A stretch of DNA of 6,977 bases from an uncultured Clostridia bacterium (GCA_946409855.1 CAMJXZ010000171.1:1-6977); one strand, 5' to 3'; shown: positions 1 through 5,603, counted from the stretch's first letter. Notes: generated from the sequence alone by a model not told the origin. Numbers and translations are program-made.

Positions 1-2
1 AT

Positions 3-104
3 ATGCGGAACAAGACCGTTCTGATCGTGACGCACCGCCGCGCAGCGCTTTCCATCTGCGATTATATCCTGCACCTGGAGAAGGGCCGTCTGTCCAAGGG
101 CTGA
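3..104 (+). CDS. ABC transporter ATP-binding domain, C-terminal end (partial)
   Basis: This is the last 33 codons of a gene that begins before the window; codons are in phase from base 3 and end at TGA 102-104. The peptide contains KTVLIVTHRR, the strand and switch-histidine (H-loop) segment of an ABC ATPase, then the usual D-x-I-L-x-L-E-x-G closing strand (CDYILHLEKGRL). Such endings are typical of exporter-type subunits in which a transmembrane domain is fused to the ATPase (LIVTHR...ADxILVLExGRI), but the membrane part is not visible, so fusion and substrate are unknown. The aminopeptidase gene starts 78 bases downstream with no clear terminator between, so co-transcription is possible. 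Confidence 0.8.
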   Translation: MRNKTVLIVTHRRAALSICDYILHLEKGRLSKG

Positions 105-182
105 GCGCCCGGTCCGCATGGCAGGGCCCGCACAGCGCCGAAAAACAGAAACGGAATGCTATCCGTCACAGAGGTAATCAAT

Positions 183-1220
183 ATGAATAAGGATTTTTTA
201 TTTGAATTGTGTTCAACCGGTTCCGTATCCGGAAATGAAGCGGAACTGGAAAAGAAAATCTACGATTACATGCAGGACCGGGCCGACCGGGTTTCGGTCG
301 ATGAGCTGGGCAATGTCACCGCGGTGCTCAACCCATCCGCGTCCTTCAAAGTCATGCTCGCGGGCCACGCGGATGAGATCGGCCTGATGGTTTCCGCCGT
401 CGGAAGCGACGGAACCCTGATGGTCACCGAAATCGGCGGGATATACCCCACGACCTACCCGGGCCATAAAGTCCGGATCCATACGCAAAACGGCATTCTG
501 TACGGGGCGGTCGCCAATTCCCGGGAGATCGCCGAAAACAAAGAACTGAAAGCTTCCGATCTGCGGATCGATATCGGCGCGAAAGACCGTGAGGACGCGC
601 TCCGGCATGTATCGCTCGGCGATACGGTCACCTTCGATACGGACGTCCGGGAGCTCCTGAACGGCTGCATCAGCGGCAGAGCGCTGGACGACCGGGTCGG
701 CGCGTATATCGTGATGGAAGCGCTGGCGCAGGCCAGGGAAAAAGGGACGGCTGTCGGCTGCTATGCCGTATCCACGACCGGCGAAGAAACGACGGGGAAC
801 GGCGCGTACTTCTCCGCTTCCAGGATCAGGCCCAATATCGCCATCGCTGTCGATGTCACGTATACATCGGATAACTGCGGCATCAGCGAAGCGCTGACCG
901 GCGACGTTGCCGTCGGCAAAGGCCCGGTGCTGTGCAACAATCCTTCCATCCACAAGAAGGTCAACGCGCTGCTCCGTTCCTGCGCGGAAAAGCTGAACAT
1001 CCCGGTTCAGACAGAGGCGGCCAGCGGTCACACCGGCACCGACGGCGACACCATCCACCGGACCGGCATCGGCGTCCCCTTTGCCCTGGTTTCCGTTCCG
1101 CTTCGCTACATGCATAATCCCTGCGAAGTAGGCTCGCTGAAAGATATACAGGACTGCATCGATCTGCTGGCCGAGTTTTTCGCAAGCTGCACCCCCGATA
1201 TGGATTTAAAGCCGTTTTAA
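183..1220 (+). CDS. M42 family metallopeptidase (glutamyl aminopeptidase / endoglucanase M-like)
   Basis: The 345-residue product has the usual length for peptidase family M42, cytosolic dinuclear-metal aminopeptidases that trim short peptides and often form tetrahedral 12-mers. Motifs in order: GHADEIG (metal ligand H62, with D64); GRALDDR (bridging metal ligand D169); TGEET (catalytic base E201, metal ligand E202); AVDVT (metal ligand D224); GTDGDTIH, then RYMHNPCEV, where H311 is the last metal ligand. All expected catalytic positions are present, so the enzyme should be active. I chose ATG 183 because GAGG at 171-174 lies 8 bases before it; an in-frame ATG at 156 has no such site and would add nine residues outside the family start. 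No signal peptide is seen. The metal in vivo (Zn, Co or Mn) and the substrate cannot be told. It probably shares a transcript with the hydrolase 24 bases downstream. Confidence 0.93.
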   Translation: MNKDFLFELCSTGSVSGNEAELEKKIYDYMQDRADRVSVDELGNVTAVLNPSASFKVMLAGHADEIGLMVSAVGSDGTLMVTEIGGIYPTTYPGHKVRIHTQNGILYGAVANSREIAENKELKASDLRIDIGAKDREDALRHVSLGDTVTFDTDVRELLNGCISGRALDDRVGAYIVMEALAQAREKGTAVGCYAVSTTGEETTGNGAYFSASRIRPNIAIAVDVTYTSDNCGISEALTGDVAVGKGPVLCNNPSIHKKVNALLRSCAEKLNIPVQTEAASGHTGTDGDTIHRTGIGVPFALVSVPLRYMHNPCEVGSLKDIQDCIDLLAEFFASCTPDMDLKPF

Positions 1221-1244
1221 AACACGCATGAATGGATCCTGATA

Positions 1245-2006
1245 ATGAATCATAAATATTTCGAAATCAACGCGCAGAAAAGCAATGTCTGCTGCAAGGC
1301 TTATTACAGGGATAAATGCGCCGCCGAAAAAGCGGTTGTCTGCTGTACCGGCTTTGCCGGGCACAAGGATAATCACGCGACGGAGAAGTTTGCCGAAAAG
1401 CTGCTTTCAAAATGCGGAAATGTGATGGTCGTCGTTTTTGACTGGCCGGCGCACGGGGACGATATCCGGAAGAGAATGACGCTGGCGGAATGCTGCGACT
1501 ATCTGGAGCTGGTGACCCGGGAGCTCAAATCTTCCTTCGGCGTACAGCAGCTTTACGCCTATGCCGGCAGCTTCGGCGCGTACCTGGTGCTCACATATAT
1601 TTCCGAGCGCGGGAATCCTTTTGAACGGATCGCGCTTCGCTGCCCCGCGGTCAACATGTACGACGTTCTGACCCGCACCATCATCCGGAATGACGAACTG
1701 GACCGGATCATGAAGGGAAAGGATGTCCAGGTCGGCTTTGACCGGAAGGTCGCCGTGACCCAGGCGCTGCTGGATGAACTGAAAGCAAACGACATCCGTC
1801 AGCGGGACTTCCTGGACTACGCCGATAACATCCTGATCATCCACGGCACGGCGGATGAAGTGATTCCGTGTGAAGACAGCCGGGCCTTTGCCGAAAACAA
1901 TATCATCGAGCTGGTGCCGGTGGAGGGCGCTGATCACAGGTTTCAGAACCCCGTTCATATGAGCCTGGCGAACAAAATCGTCATGGAATACTTCGGCTTC
2001 CGATGA
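1245..2006 (+). CDS. Alpha/beta hydrolase (serine hydrolase, esterase/peptidase-like)
   Basis: The 253-residue protein has the alpha/beta-hydrolase layout: an N-terminal strand and oxyanion region (VVCCTGFAGHKDN, 31-43), the FDWPAHGDD segment (65-73) before the nucleophile, the nucleophile elbow AYAGSFGAYL with S109, the acid D204 in IIHGTADEVIP, and the catalytic H231 in GADHRF. These order and space like a Ser-Asp-His triad. The elbow reads A-x-S-x-G rather than G-x-S-x-G, an accepted small-residue variant. No signal peptide or membrane helix is visible, so it is likely cytosolic. The substrate is unknown; the closest general type is a dienelactone-hydrolase or acylaminoacyl-peptidase-like small hydrolase. 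The N-terminal half is cysteine-rich (C16, C17, C25, C33, C34, C57, C83, C84). The Shine-Dalgarno is weak (GGA at 1234-1236), so translation may depend on the upstream aminopeptidase gene. Confidence 0.85.
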   Translation: MNHKYFEINAQKSNVCCKAYYRDKCAAEKAVVCCTGFAGHKDNHATEKFAEKLLSKCGNVMVVVFDWPAHGDDIRKRMTLAECCDYLELVTRELKSSFGVQQLYAYAGSFGAYLVLTYISERGNPFERIALRCPAVNMYDVLTRTIIRNDELDRIMKGKDVQVGFDRKVAVTQALLDELKANDIRQRDFLDYADNILIIHGTADEVIPCEDSRAFAENNIIELVPVEGADHRFQNPVHMSLANKIVMEYFGFR

Positions 2007-2064
2007 ACGAAAACCGGATCCCCGGATATGACGCGGACACAACGATGGATGGGCGGAATCACCG

Positions 2065-2670
2065 ATGGAAACCTTCTGTTACGAAAAGCCTTCGATGCAT
2101 CGGAAAGACGATATCATCGAATACCTGAACGAGTTCATACAGGCTCACTCGGCCATCAACGGAACCGGTTCCCTGGACAGGGTGCTGGAAGGCTGGACCT
2201 TTGAGCAGGCCCTGCACAGGACCCTGAGCATGGAAAACAAAGAATATGCGCTGAAAGCGGGCCGCTGCCCGGGAAAGACGTTTCTGCTGATCCGGGAAAA
2301 CGACAACCGGCTCATCGGAACGCTCAATCTCCGGTGGGATCTGAACGAAGCGATGCTCCGTTTCGGCGGCCATATCGGGTACGGCATCCGGCCTTCCGAA
2401 AGAGGAAAGGGCTATAACAAGATCAACCTGTACCTTGGACTCAAAGAAGCGCGGAAGATCGGGCTCGCCAAAGTCATGCTGGGATGCGCCGCCGCCAATA
2501 TCCCTTCCGACCGGACGATCCGCGCGCTGGGCGGCAGCCTGGCCCGCTGCGAGACCGACCCGGCAGACGGCGAACAAACGAATGTATACTGGATCGATAC
2601 AGCGTATGCCCTGGAAAAATACAGAAACGTTTATGACCGTTATTGCATTCCGGCGGCGCGGGATCTTTAA
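2065..2670 (+). CDS. GNAT family N-acetyltransferase (COG3981-like)
   Basis: The 201-residue protein carries a GNAT fold, which transfers an acetyl group from acetyl-CoA to an amine. The central strand pair is LLIRENDNRLIGTLNLRW (74-91). Motif A follows, with HIGYGIRPSERGKGYNKI (103-120); RGKGY is the pyrophosphate-binding loop of the R/Q-x-x-G-x-G/A type. The helix KEARKIGLAKVMLGC (127-141) and motif B with N145, S148 and the ALGG turn (154-157) complete the core. The GGHIGYGIRP wording resembles predicted acetyltransferases of COG3981 (from memory). About 60 N-terminal residues precede the core and may shape the acceptor site; the acceptor is unknown. ATG 2065 has a weak GGCGGAA at 2052-2058 as ribosome site. 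It begins 58 bases after the hydrolase and is the last gene before the hairpin at 2690-2734. Confidence 0.85.
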   Translation: METFCYEKPSMHRKDDIIEYLNEFIQAHSAINGTGSLDRVLEGWTFEQALHRTLSMENKEYALKAGRCPGKTFLLIRENDNRLIGTLNLRWDLNEAMLRFGGHIGYGIRPSERGKGYNKINLYLGLKEARKIGLAKVMLGCAAANIPSDRTIRALGGSLARCETDPADGEQTNVYWIDTAYALEKYRNVYDRYCIPAARDL

Positions 2671-2689
2671 AGCAGAACGCATCAGAGTC

Positions 2690-2734
2690 AAAAAACAAAC
2701 ACTGTGAACAAGCGTTGTTCACCACCCGTTTTTT
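2690..2734 (+). terminator. Intrinsic terminator after the GNAT gene
   Basis: A perfect 8-base inverted repeat GTGAACAA (2704-2711) / TTGTTCAC (2715-2722) encloses a 3-base loop. It is flanked by A6C at 2690-2696 and GT6 at 2728-2734, which can pair to lengthen the hairpin across an internal loop. It sits just after the acetyltransferase stop and 20 bases before the tRNA promoter. The flanks make it look bidirectional, but no - strand gene points into it. The core stem is separated from the T-run by six bases, which is wider than usual; the dyad could instead be an operator. Confidence 0.6.
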
Positions 2735-2754
2735 CACGAATTCTTTTCCATTGC

Positions 2755-2783
2755 TTGACAGAAAGACCCTTTTGTGGTATTAT
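2755..2783 (+). promoter_or_regulatory. Sigma-A promoter of the tRNA-Arg gene
   Basis: A perfect -35 box TTGACA (2755-2760) is separated by 17 bases from the -10 box TATTAT (2778-2783, 5 of 6 to consensus). The predicted start is near 2790, giving a leader of about 23 bases before the tRNA. It is the strongest promoter visible in the window, as expected for a stable RNA gene. It may also supply transcripts that read on into the metal riboswitch and the CDF gene. Confidence 0.85.
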
Positions 2784-2812
2784 ATTCAGGTCAGCAAAAG
2801 CTGGCTTTTTAC

Positions 2813-2889
2813 GCGCCCGTAGCTCAGTTGGATAGAGTGTCAGACTCCGACTCTGAAGGTCGTGCGTTCGAATCGCATCGGGCGTACCA
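2813..2889 (+). tRNA. tRNA-Arg (anticodon CCG)
   Basis: The full cloverleaf can be folded by eye. Acceptor stem GCGCCCG (2813-2819) pairs with CGGGCGT (2879-2885), with one G-U at the end. The D stem is GCTC/GAGT (2822-2825 with 2835-2838). The anticodon stem TCAGA/TCTGA (2840-2844 with 2852-2856) has loop CTCCGAC, placing anticodon CCG at 2847-2849, which reads the Arg codon CGG. The variable loop has five bases. The T stem GTGCG/CGCAT (2862-2866 with 2874-2878) holds the loop TTCGAAT. The discriminator is A2886 and CCA is encoded at 2887-2889. Nothing suggests it has been used as an integration site: no second copy of its 3' end is seen in the window. Confidence 0.96.
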
Positions 2890-2890
2890 G

Positions 2891-2942
2891 GCAGAACACC
2901 TCGTTAGGATGGGAAAAACCCTGATTGAACGGGGTGTTTTGC
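2891..2942 (+). terminator. Hairpin directly after tRNA-Arg, probable terminator or processing signal
   Basis: Bases 2891-2905 pair with 2928-2942 in a 15-base stem that contains two G-U pairs; the central part is AACACCTCGTT against AACGGGGTGTT. The 22-base loop includes GGG/CCC, which can form a small inner hairpin. It starts two bases after the encoded CCA. The T-rich stretch following GGGGTG (TTTTGCTTCATTT) is interrupted, so termination may be incomplete and some transcription could continue into the riboswitch. Confidence 0.55.
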
Positions 2943-2952
2943 TTCATTTAAA
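2925..2952 (+). promoter_or_regulatory. Candidate weak promoter for the riboswitch-CDF transcript
   Basis: TTGAAC (2925-2930, 4 of 6 to TTGACA) and TTTAAA (2947-2952, 4 of 6 to TATAAT) are 16 bases apart. The implied start near 2959 would coincide with the 5' edge of the riboswitch aptamer. It overlaps the 3' arm of the post-tRNA hairpin. Both boxes are weak and this is only a candidate; the alternative is read-through from the tRNA promoter. Confidence 0.3.
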
Positions 2953-2959
2953 GAATCAG

Positions 2960-3041
2960 CTGAACAGGCAGTACTGAATAAGTACGTGGCCGGGTCGTGG
3001 AAGCGGCAGCAGAGAAAGCCGAAAGCGCATCTGCGGGACAG
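2960..3041 (+). promoter_or_regulatory. NiCo (czcD) riboswitch aptamer
   Basis: The RNA matches the four-helix layout and conserved segments of the nickel/cobalt riboswitch as I remember them. A closing pair CUG (2960-2962) / CAG (3039-3041) encloses AACAGGCA (2963-2970). Next is P2, GGC + GUACU (2967-2969, 2971-2975) with AGUAC + GCC (2981-2985, 2989-2991). P3 follows GCCGGG: GUCGU (2994-2998) pairs with GCGGC (3003-3007). The conserved GGCAGCAG (3005-3012) leads into P4, GCAGA (3009-3013) with UCUGC (3030-3034). The GGGACAG signature (3035-3041) closes it. The class binds several Co2+ or Ni2+ ions cooperatively (later work also reports Fe2+) and controls CDF exporters such as czcD, exactly the gene found 60 bases downstream. 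The outer P1 helix beyond three pairs is not obvious by eye, the weakest part of the match. Confidence 0.85.
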
Positions 3042-3069
3042 AGAATCGGTTCCGCGGTGCGCTGTTTTT
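3024..3069 (+). terminator. Riboswitch expression platform: intrinsic terminator before the CDF gene
   Basis: AGCGCATC-T-GCGG (3024-3036, one bulged T) pairs with CCGCGGTGCGCT (3052-3063), giving 12 pairs with one G-U, followed by G and TTTTT at 3065-3069. The 5' arm uses bases 3030-3036, which the aptamer needs for its P4 strand and the first two G of GGGACAG. The two folds therefore exclude each other. Bound metal should hold the aptamer together and prevent the terminator, switching the exporter gene on. This ON logic agrees with what is known for the class. Confidence 0.85.
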
Positions 3070-3101
3070 ATCTTCCATTCGATTGTGTGGGAAGTGATTT
3101 T

Positions 3102-3974
3102 ATGAATGATCAGTCTATTGTTAAAAAACTGTCCCGTGTCGGGATCTTCGGCAACGTGCTGCTGGCGGCGTTCAAACTGTTTGCCGGCATCTTCGGCAAA
3201 TCCGGCGCGATGGTATCAGACGCCGTACATTCCCTGTCCGATGTGTTTGCCACGCTGGTCGCCTATATCGGCGTGCGGCTGGCCGGGCAGCGGGAAGACG
3301 CGGAACACCCCTATGGGCATGAAAGGCTTGAGTGCGTCGCGTCGCTGATCCTCGGCCTGATCCTTGCGGGCACAGGCGCCGGCATCGGCTATGCCGGGAT
3401 CCGGAAGCTTTTTGCCGCGCCTGAAACGCTGGAAATCCCCACAGCGCTGCCTCTGGTCGCGGCTATCGTTTCCATCGCGGTCAAGGAAGCCATGTTCTGG
3501 TACACGATGCATTACGCGAAAATCATGGATTCTTCCGCCTTTAAGGCGGACGCGTGGCATCACCGCTCTGACGCCATCTCATCAGTCGGGTCGTTTATCG
3601 GCATCGGGCTGGCTCAGCTCGGGCTGCCGATCATGGACCCCATTGCCAGCCTGGTCATCTGCGCGCTGATCCTGAAGGTCGCGTTTGACATTTCCAGGGA
3701 CGCCATCGCCAAGATGCTCGATACATCCTGCGACCGCAGCTTTGAGCAGAAGCTCCGTACATTCATCGAATCGCAGCCCGGCGTGGTGAAGATCGACCTG
3801 CTGCATACCAGGCAGTTCGGCAATAAGATCTATGTAGACCTGGAAATCGCGGTCGACCGGAATATTTCGCTGGTGGACGCGCACGCCATCGCCGAAAGCG
3901 TACACGCAAGCGTGGAACAGCAATACCCCAACGTCAAGCACATCATGATCCACGTCAATCCCGCGGAAGCATAA
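3102..3974 (+). CDS. Cation diffusion facilitator (CDF) metal efflux transporter
   Basis: The 290-residue protein is a typical CDF exporter: six membrane helices (roughly 12-32, 36-60, 77-97, 114-138, 155-173, 178-197) and a cytosolic metallochaperone-like C-terminal domain (about 210-290). CDF pumps exchange cytoplasmic divalent metal for protons and act as dimers. The transport site is seen as H43-x3-D47 in helix 2 (SDAVHSLSD) and H153-x3-D157 in helix 5 (AWHHRSD); HPYGHERLE (69-77) follows helix 2. The His/Asp set suits Zn, Co or Ni rather than the Asp-only set of Mn exporters. The C-terminal HAIAESV and HIMIHVNP segments (H261, H284) are also typical. ATG 3102 is chosen because GGGAAG at 3089-3094 precedes it by seven bases; the frame is open further upstream but would run through the terminator and riboswitch. 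The riboswitch indicates Ni/Co (possibly Fe) as the physiological signal. Confidence 0.94.
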   Translation: MNDQSIVKKLSRVGIFGNVLLAAFKLFAGIFGKSGAMVSDAVHSLSDVFATLVAYIGVRLAGQREDAEHPYGHERLECVASLILGLILAGTGAGIGYAGIRKLFAAPETLEIPTALPLVAAIVSIAVKEAMFWYTMHYAKIMDSSAFKADAWHHRSDAISSVGSFIGIGLAQLGLPIMDPIASLVICALILKVAFDISRDAIAKMLDTSCDRSFEQKLRTFIESQPGVVKIDLLHTRQFGNKIYVDLEIAVDRNISLVDAHAIAESVHASVEQQYPNVKHIMIHVNPAEA

Positions 3975-4015
3975 AAGCCCGCCCGTTTTTAACCGTCCGG
4001 TCAGCGGACCGCCCC

Positions 4016-4052
4016 AAAAATGCAGGAAACTCCCGGAATCCCGGAAGTTTCC
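4016..4052 (-). terminator. Terminator of the sigma/anti-sigma operon (convergent intergenic hairpin)
   Basis: An imperfect inverted repeat of 12 bases, GGAAACTCCCGG (4025-4036) and CCGGAAGTTTCC (4041-4052), has one A-C mismatch and a four-base loop. Read on the - strand it follows the putative anti-sigma gene by 20 bases and is succeeded by TGCATTTTTG, a T5 run at 4016-4020. It fits an intrinsic terminator for the leftward operon. No comparable T-run follows on the + strand, so it is less convincing as an end for the CDF transcript. Confidence 0.6.
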
Positions 4053-4072
4053 CTGATTGTGAAAAATGTCTT

Positions 4073-5011
4073 TTATCTGGCCACCTGCTGGAATTCTTCC
4101 ATGAATTCGCCGCAGGACCAGGAACCGCAGCTCATGACCGTATTGCCGGTCACGTAGAACTGCAGGGTGATCCCGTTCTCGAAGCTGATATACAGCCCCT
4201 GAGAGGTGCTGCTGCAGCTGCCGCTCAGATAGACGGAGCGATCCGCCAGGATTTGCTTCAGCCTGCGGATGGTGCCGGCGTCAGTGACCCGGCCTTTTCC
4301 GGAAAGACCGATTTCCGTAACGGCGGCGCTCCCCAGCAGATCGCGCATGCTGCCCGCGACGCCCTGGCCGTTGACGGAGACTCGCTGGAAAACGCGCATA
4401 TCCCTGCCGACGCGGGCCGCGACCGCCGCGTCGTTCATCCCCTGAACCCGGTACACCGTTTCCCCTTCCAGCACAATGTTGGAGGAAATGCCGGCATTGC
4501 TGTTCAGCGGATTCGACAGATGCTGGGACACCGTTCCCGCCGCCTGGCCGAGAACCCGGCCGGACAGGCTTTGCGGTTCATTCAGCAGCCGGTAAAAGGA
4601 TCCGTTCATGCGGATCATCGGGAAGGATGTCATGGAAGAACCGGAAAACAGGTCCCTGAAAGCCACCTTCCCCCCGCCGGACAGGTTCACGCTGCCGAGC
4701 GGGATGTCCGCCCGTTCAGAGATAGGTTTTTCTTCTGACCCATCCCCCGCGGCGATCGAAACCACTGTCGGTGTGGAAACGGGGCTTTCCGGCTGCCCGA
4801 TCGACCGGTATACAATCGCCGTCACGGTGAAGACGATGGCGGCCAGGGCCGGCACGCCGATACGCAGCCACAGCGTGCGGCGTTCCTTTTTCTTTGCCTG
4901 TGCGGACATGATGATCCGTCGGGCACCATAGGGATCCGCTTCAATCCCGGACATCATTTCATCGGCCGTTTGACGGAGCGCTTTGAGCTTCTGATCCATA
5001 TTCACAGGCAT
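4073..5011 (-). CDS. Putative membrane-anchored anti-sigma factor
   Basis: The 312-residue protein has a short cytosolic N-terminus (1-46; MDQKLKALRQTADEMMSGIE then a basic KKKERR), one membrane helix (about 47-69, LRIGVPALAAIVFTVTAIVY) and a long outside domain. A low-complexity linker (71-105, rich in P, S, T, E) leads to a domain of about 200 residues with segments such as NGSFYRLLNEP, GETVYRVQGMNDAAVAARV and a C-terminal part with C266, C295 and C300, which could form disulfides. I do not recognise the outer domain. No zinc-binding HxxxCxxC motif is present in the N-terminus, so it is not a ZAS-type anti-sigma. The role is inferred from position: it overlaps the end of an ECF sigma gene by 53 bases on the same strand, a common layout for a sigma factor and its membrane regulator. 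ATG 5011 is chosen because AAGGAAG lies just upstream; GTG at 5014 is too close to that site and the next ATG (4999) too far. Confidence 0.65.
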   Translation of the reverse strand: MPVNMDQKLKALRQTADEMMSGIEADPYGARRIIMSAQAKKKERRTLWLRIGVPALAAIVFTVTAIVYRSIGQPESPVSTPTVVSIAAGDGSEEKPISERADIPLGSVNLSGGGKVAFRDLFSGSSMTSFPMIRMNGSFYRLLNEPQSLSGRVLGQAAGTVSQHLSNPLNSNAGISSNIVLEGETVYRVQGMNDAAVAARVGRDMRVFQRVSVNGQGVAGSMRDLLGSAAVTEIGLSGKGRVTDAGTIRRLKQILADRSVYLSGSCSSTSQGLYISFENGITLQFYVTGNTVMSCGSWSCGEFMEEFQQVAR

Positions 5012-5495
5012 CACTTCCTTTCAACATCGATTCCAATTTTAGCCGTGCGCGTGAAAGTCTGCTGGATATCGTTCCCTGAGAAACATTCAGCATGTTCGAA
5101 ATTTCCGGAATGCTGAACTGCTGATAGTAATACAGAAGGATCACTTCCTTGAAAGCGGACGGGAGCTTGTTGACTGCCTGCAGCAGGATCTCTTTCTCCT
5201 GTCTGTCTTCGATGCGGGAAGTATCATCGGGCAGGAGTTCCAGCATCGGGCTGCCCACGATCACCCGCCTGGCCCAGGAATTCCGCCACAAATCCTTGCA
5301 GCGGTTCAACGCCACCTTGAGCAGCCAGGCCTTGGCGGACCCTTCTTTCAGATCCGGCGAAGACGTCAGCAGCCGCATGAAGGTGTCCTGCGTCACATCC
5401 TCCGCCTGTTCCTTGTTGCCCAGATAAAAGTAGCTGAATCGCAAAACATCAGTGGCGTACTGCCGGTAGATTTCTTCAAAGCGGTCTTCTTCCAT
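4959..5495 (-). CDS. ECF-type RNA polymerase sigma factor (sigma-70 family, SigW-like)
   Basis: The 178-residue product has only sigma regions 2 and 4, as in extracytoplasmic-function sigma factors. Region 2 spans about 5-75: FEEIYRQYATDVLRFSYFYLG, then the EDVTQDTFMRLL core-binding helix and KAWLLKVALNRCKDLWR, which contacts the -10 element. Region 4 spans about 102-158: VNKLPSAFKEVILLYYYQQFSIPEI, then the helix-turn-helix SQGTISSRLSRARLKL that reads the -35 element. A hydrophilic tail of about 20 residues (159-178) overlaps the start of the downstream gene; this part may exist mainly because of the overlap. The start ATG 5495 has AAAGGGGG about 12 bases upstream, a rather long spacing. It is likely held inactive by the co-encoded membrane protein and may drive its own promoter. 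The signal is unknown. Confidence 0.92.
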   Translation of the reverse strand: MEEDRFEEIYRQYATDVLRFSYFYLGNKEQAEDVTQDTFMRLLTSSPDLKEGSAKAWLLKVALNRCKDLWRNSWARRVIVGSPMLELLPDDTSRIEDRQEKEILLQAVNKLPSAFKEVILLYYYQQFSIPEISNMLNVSQGTISSRLSRARLKLESMLKGSDACEYGSEAQSAPSNGR

Positions 5496-5526
5496 CCGGC
5501 CGATAAGCCCCCTTTCTGCCGACTCA

Positions 5527-5555
5527 CATATAGAACGAATGAACCGACCGGTTTC
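5527..5555 (-). promoter_or_regulatory. Candidate ECF-type promoter for the sigma operon
   Basis: On the - strand GAAACC (5555-5550) precedes TATATG (5532-5527) by 17 bases. The AAC-containing -35 is the kind used by many ECF sigma factors, and self-activation is common for them. The -10 region reads CGTTCTATATG, which has a CGT as in SigW-type promoters but at an unusual distance from the -35. The assignment is tentative; no good sigma-A promoter is seen here on this strand. Confidence 0.3.
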
Positions 5556-5557
5556 TT

Positions 5558-5599
5558 CCCGAAAACCGATATTTTTTTATGTTTTTATCCCGAAAACCG
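5558..5599. repeat. Direct repeat CCCGAAAACCG, two copies 31 bases apart
   Basis: The 11-base sequence CCCGAAAACCG occurs at 5558-5568 and again at 5589-5599. They are separated by a very AT-rich stretch with T7 and T5 runs. The 31-base step is close to three helical turns, so two bound proteins would lie on the same face. The second copy merges into the palindrome AACCGGTT (5595-5602), which abuts the -35 box of the murG promoter. The first copy is the right half of the dyad CGGTTT/AAACCG (5549-5568), which overlaps the candidate sigma-operon -35. This fits an operator between divergent genes (inference). Confidence 0.55.
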
Positions 5600-5603
5600 G
5601 TTC

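Noticed and set aside
156..182. Earlier ATG start for the M42 peptidase
   Set aside because: It has no Shine-Dalgarno, while ATG 183 has GAGG eight bases upstream and fits the family start.
105..182. GGGC/GCCC inverted repeat at the end of the ABC gene as a terminator
   Set aside because: The stem is only four bases and no T-run follows.
213..1115. Long - strand open frame of 300 codons opposite the M42 gene
   Set aside because: It is an antisense shadow caused by GC-rich codon use; the + strand frame carries all catalytic motifs of M42.
1407..2691. Two - strand open frames of about 210 codons opposite the hydrolase and acetyltransferase genes
   Set aside because: They have no recognisable domain or ribosome site and lie opposite genes with clear family motifs.
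2813..2889. tRNA gene as an integration (att) site of a mobile element
   Set aside because: No integrase and no repeated copy of the tRNA 3' end was found in the window.
2774..2977. Small + strand open frame of 67 codons across the tRNA gene
   Set aside because: It reads straight through the tRNA-Arg cloverleaf; the APVAQLDRVSDSDSEGRAFE wording is the well-known false translation of tRNA genes.
2960..3041. yybP-ykoY (Mn2+) riboswitch as an alternative identity
   Set aside because: The typical GGGGAGUAG-like signature is absent, whereas GGGACAG, GGCAGCAG and the P2-P4 order fit the NiCo class.
2997..3101. N-terminal extension of the CDF protein by 35 residues
   Set aside because: It would begin inside the riboswitch P3 region and run through the terminator. 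ATG 3102 has a good ribosome site and matches the usual CDF start.
4253..4738. + strand open frame of 161 codons opposite the putative anti-sigma gene
   Set aside because: Its composition is that of an antisense shadow, it lacks a start signal, and the - strand frame has a membrane helix and operon context.
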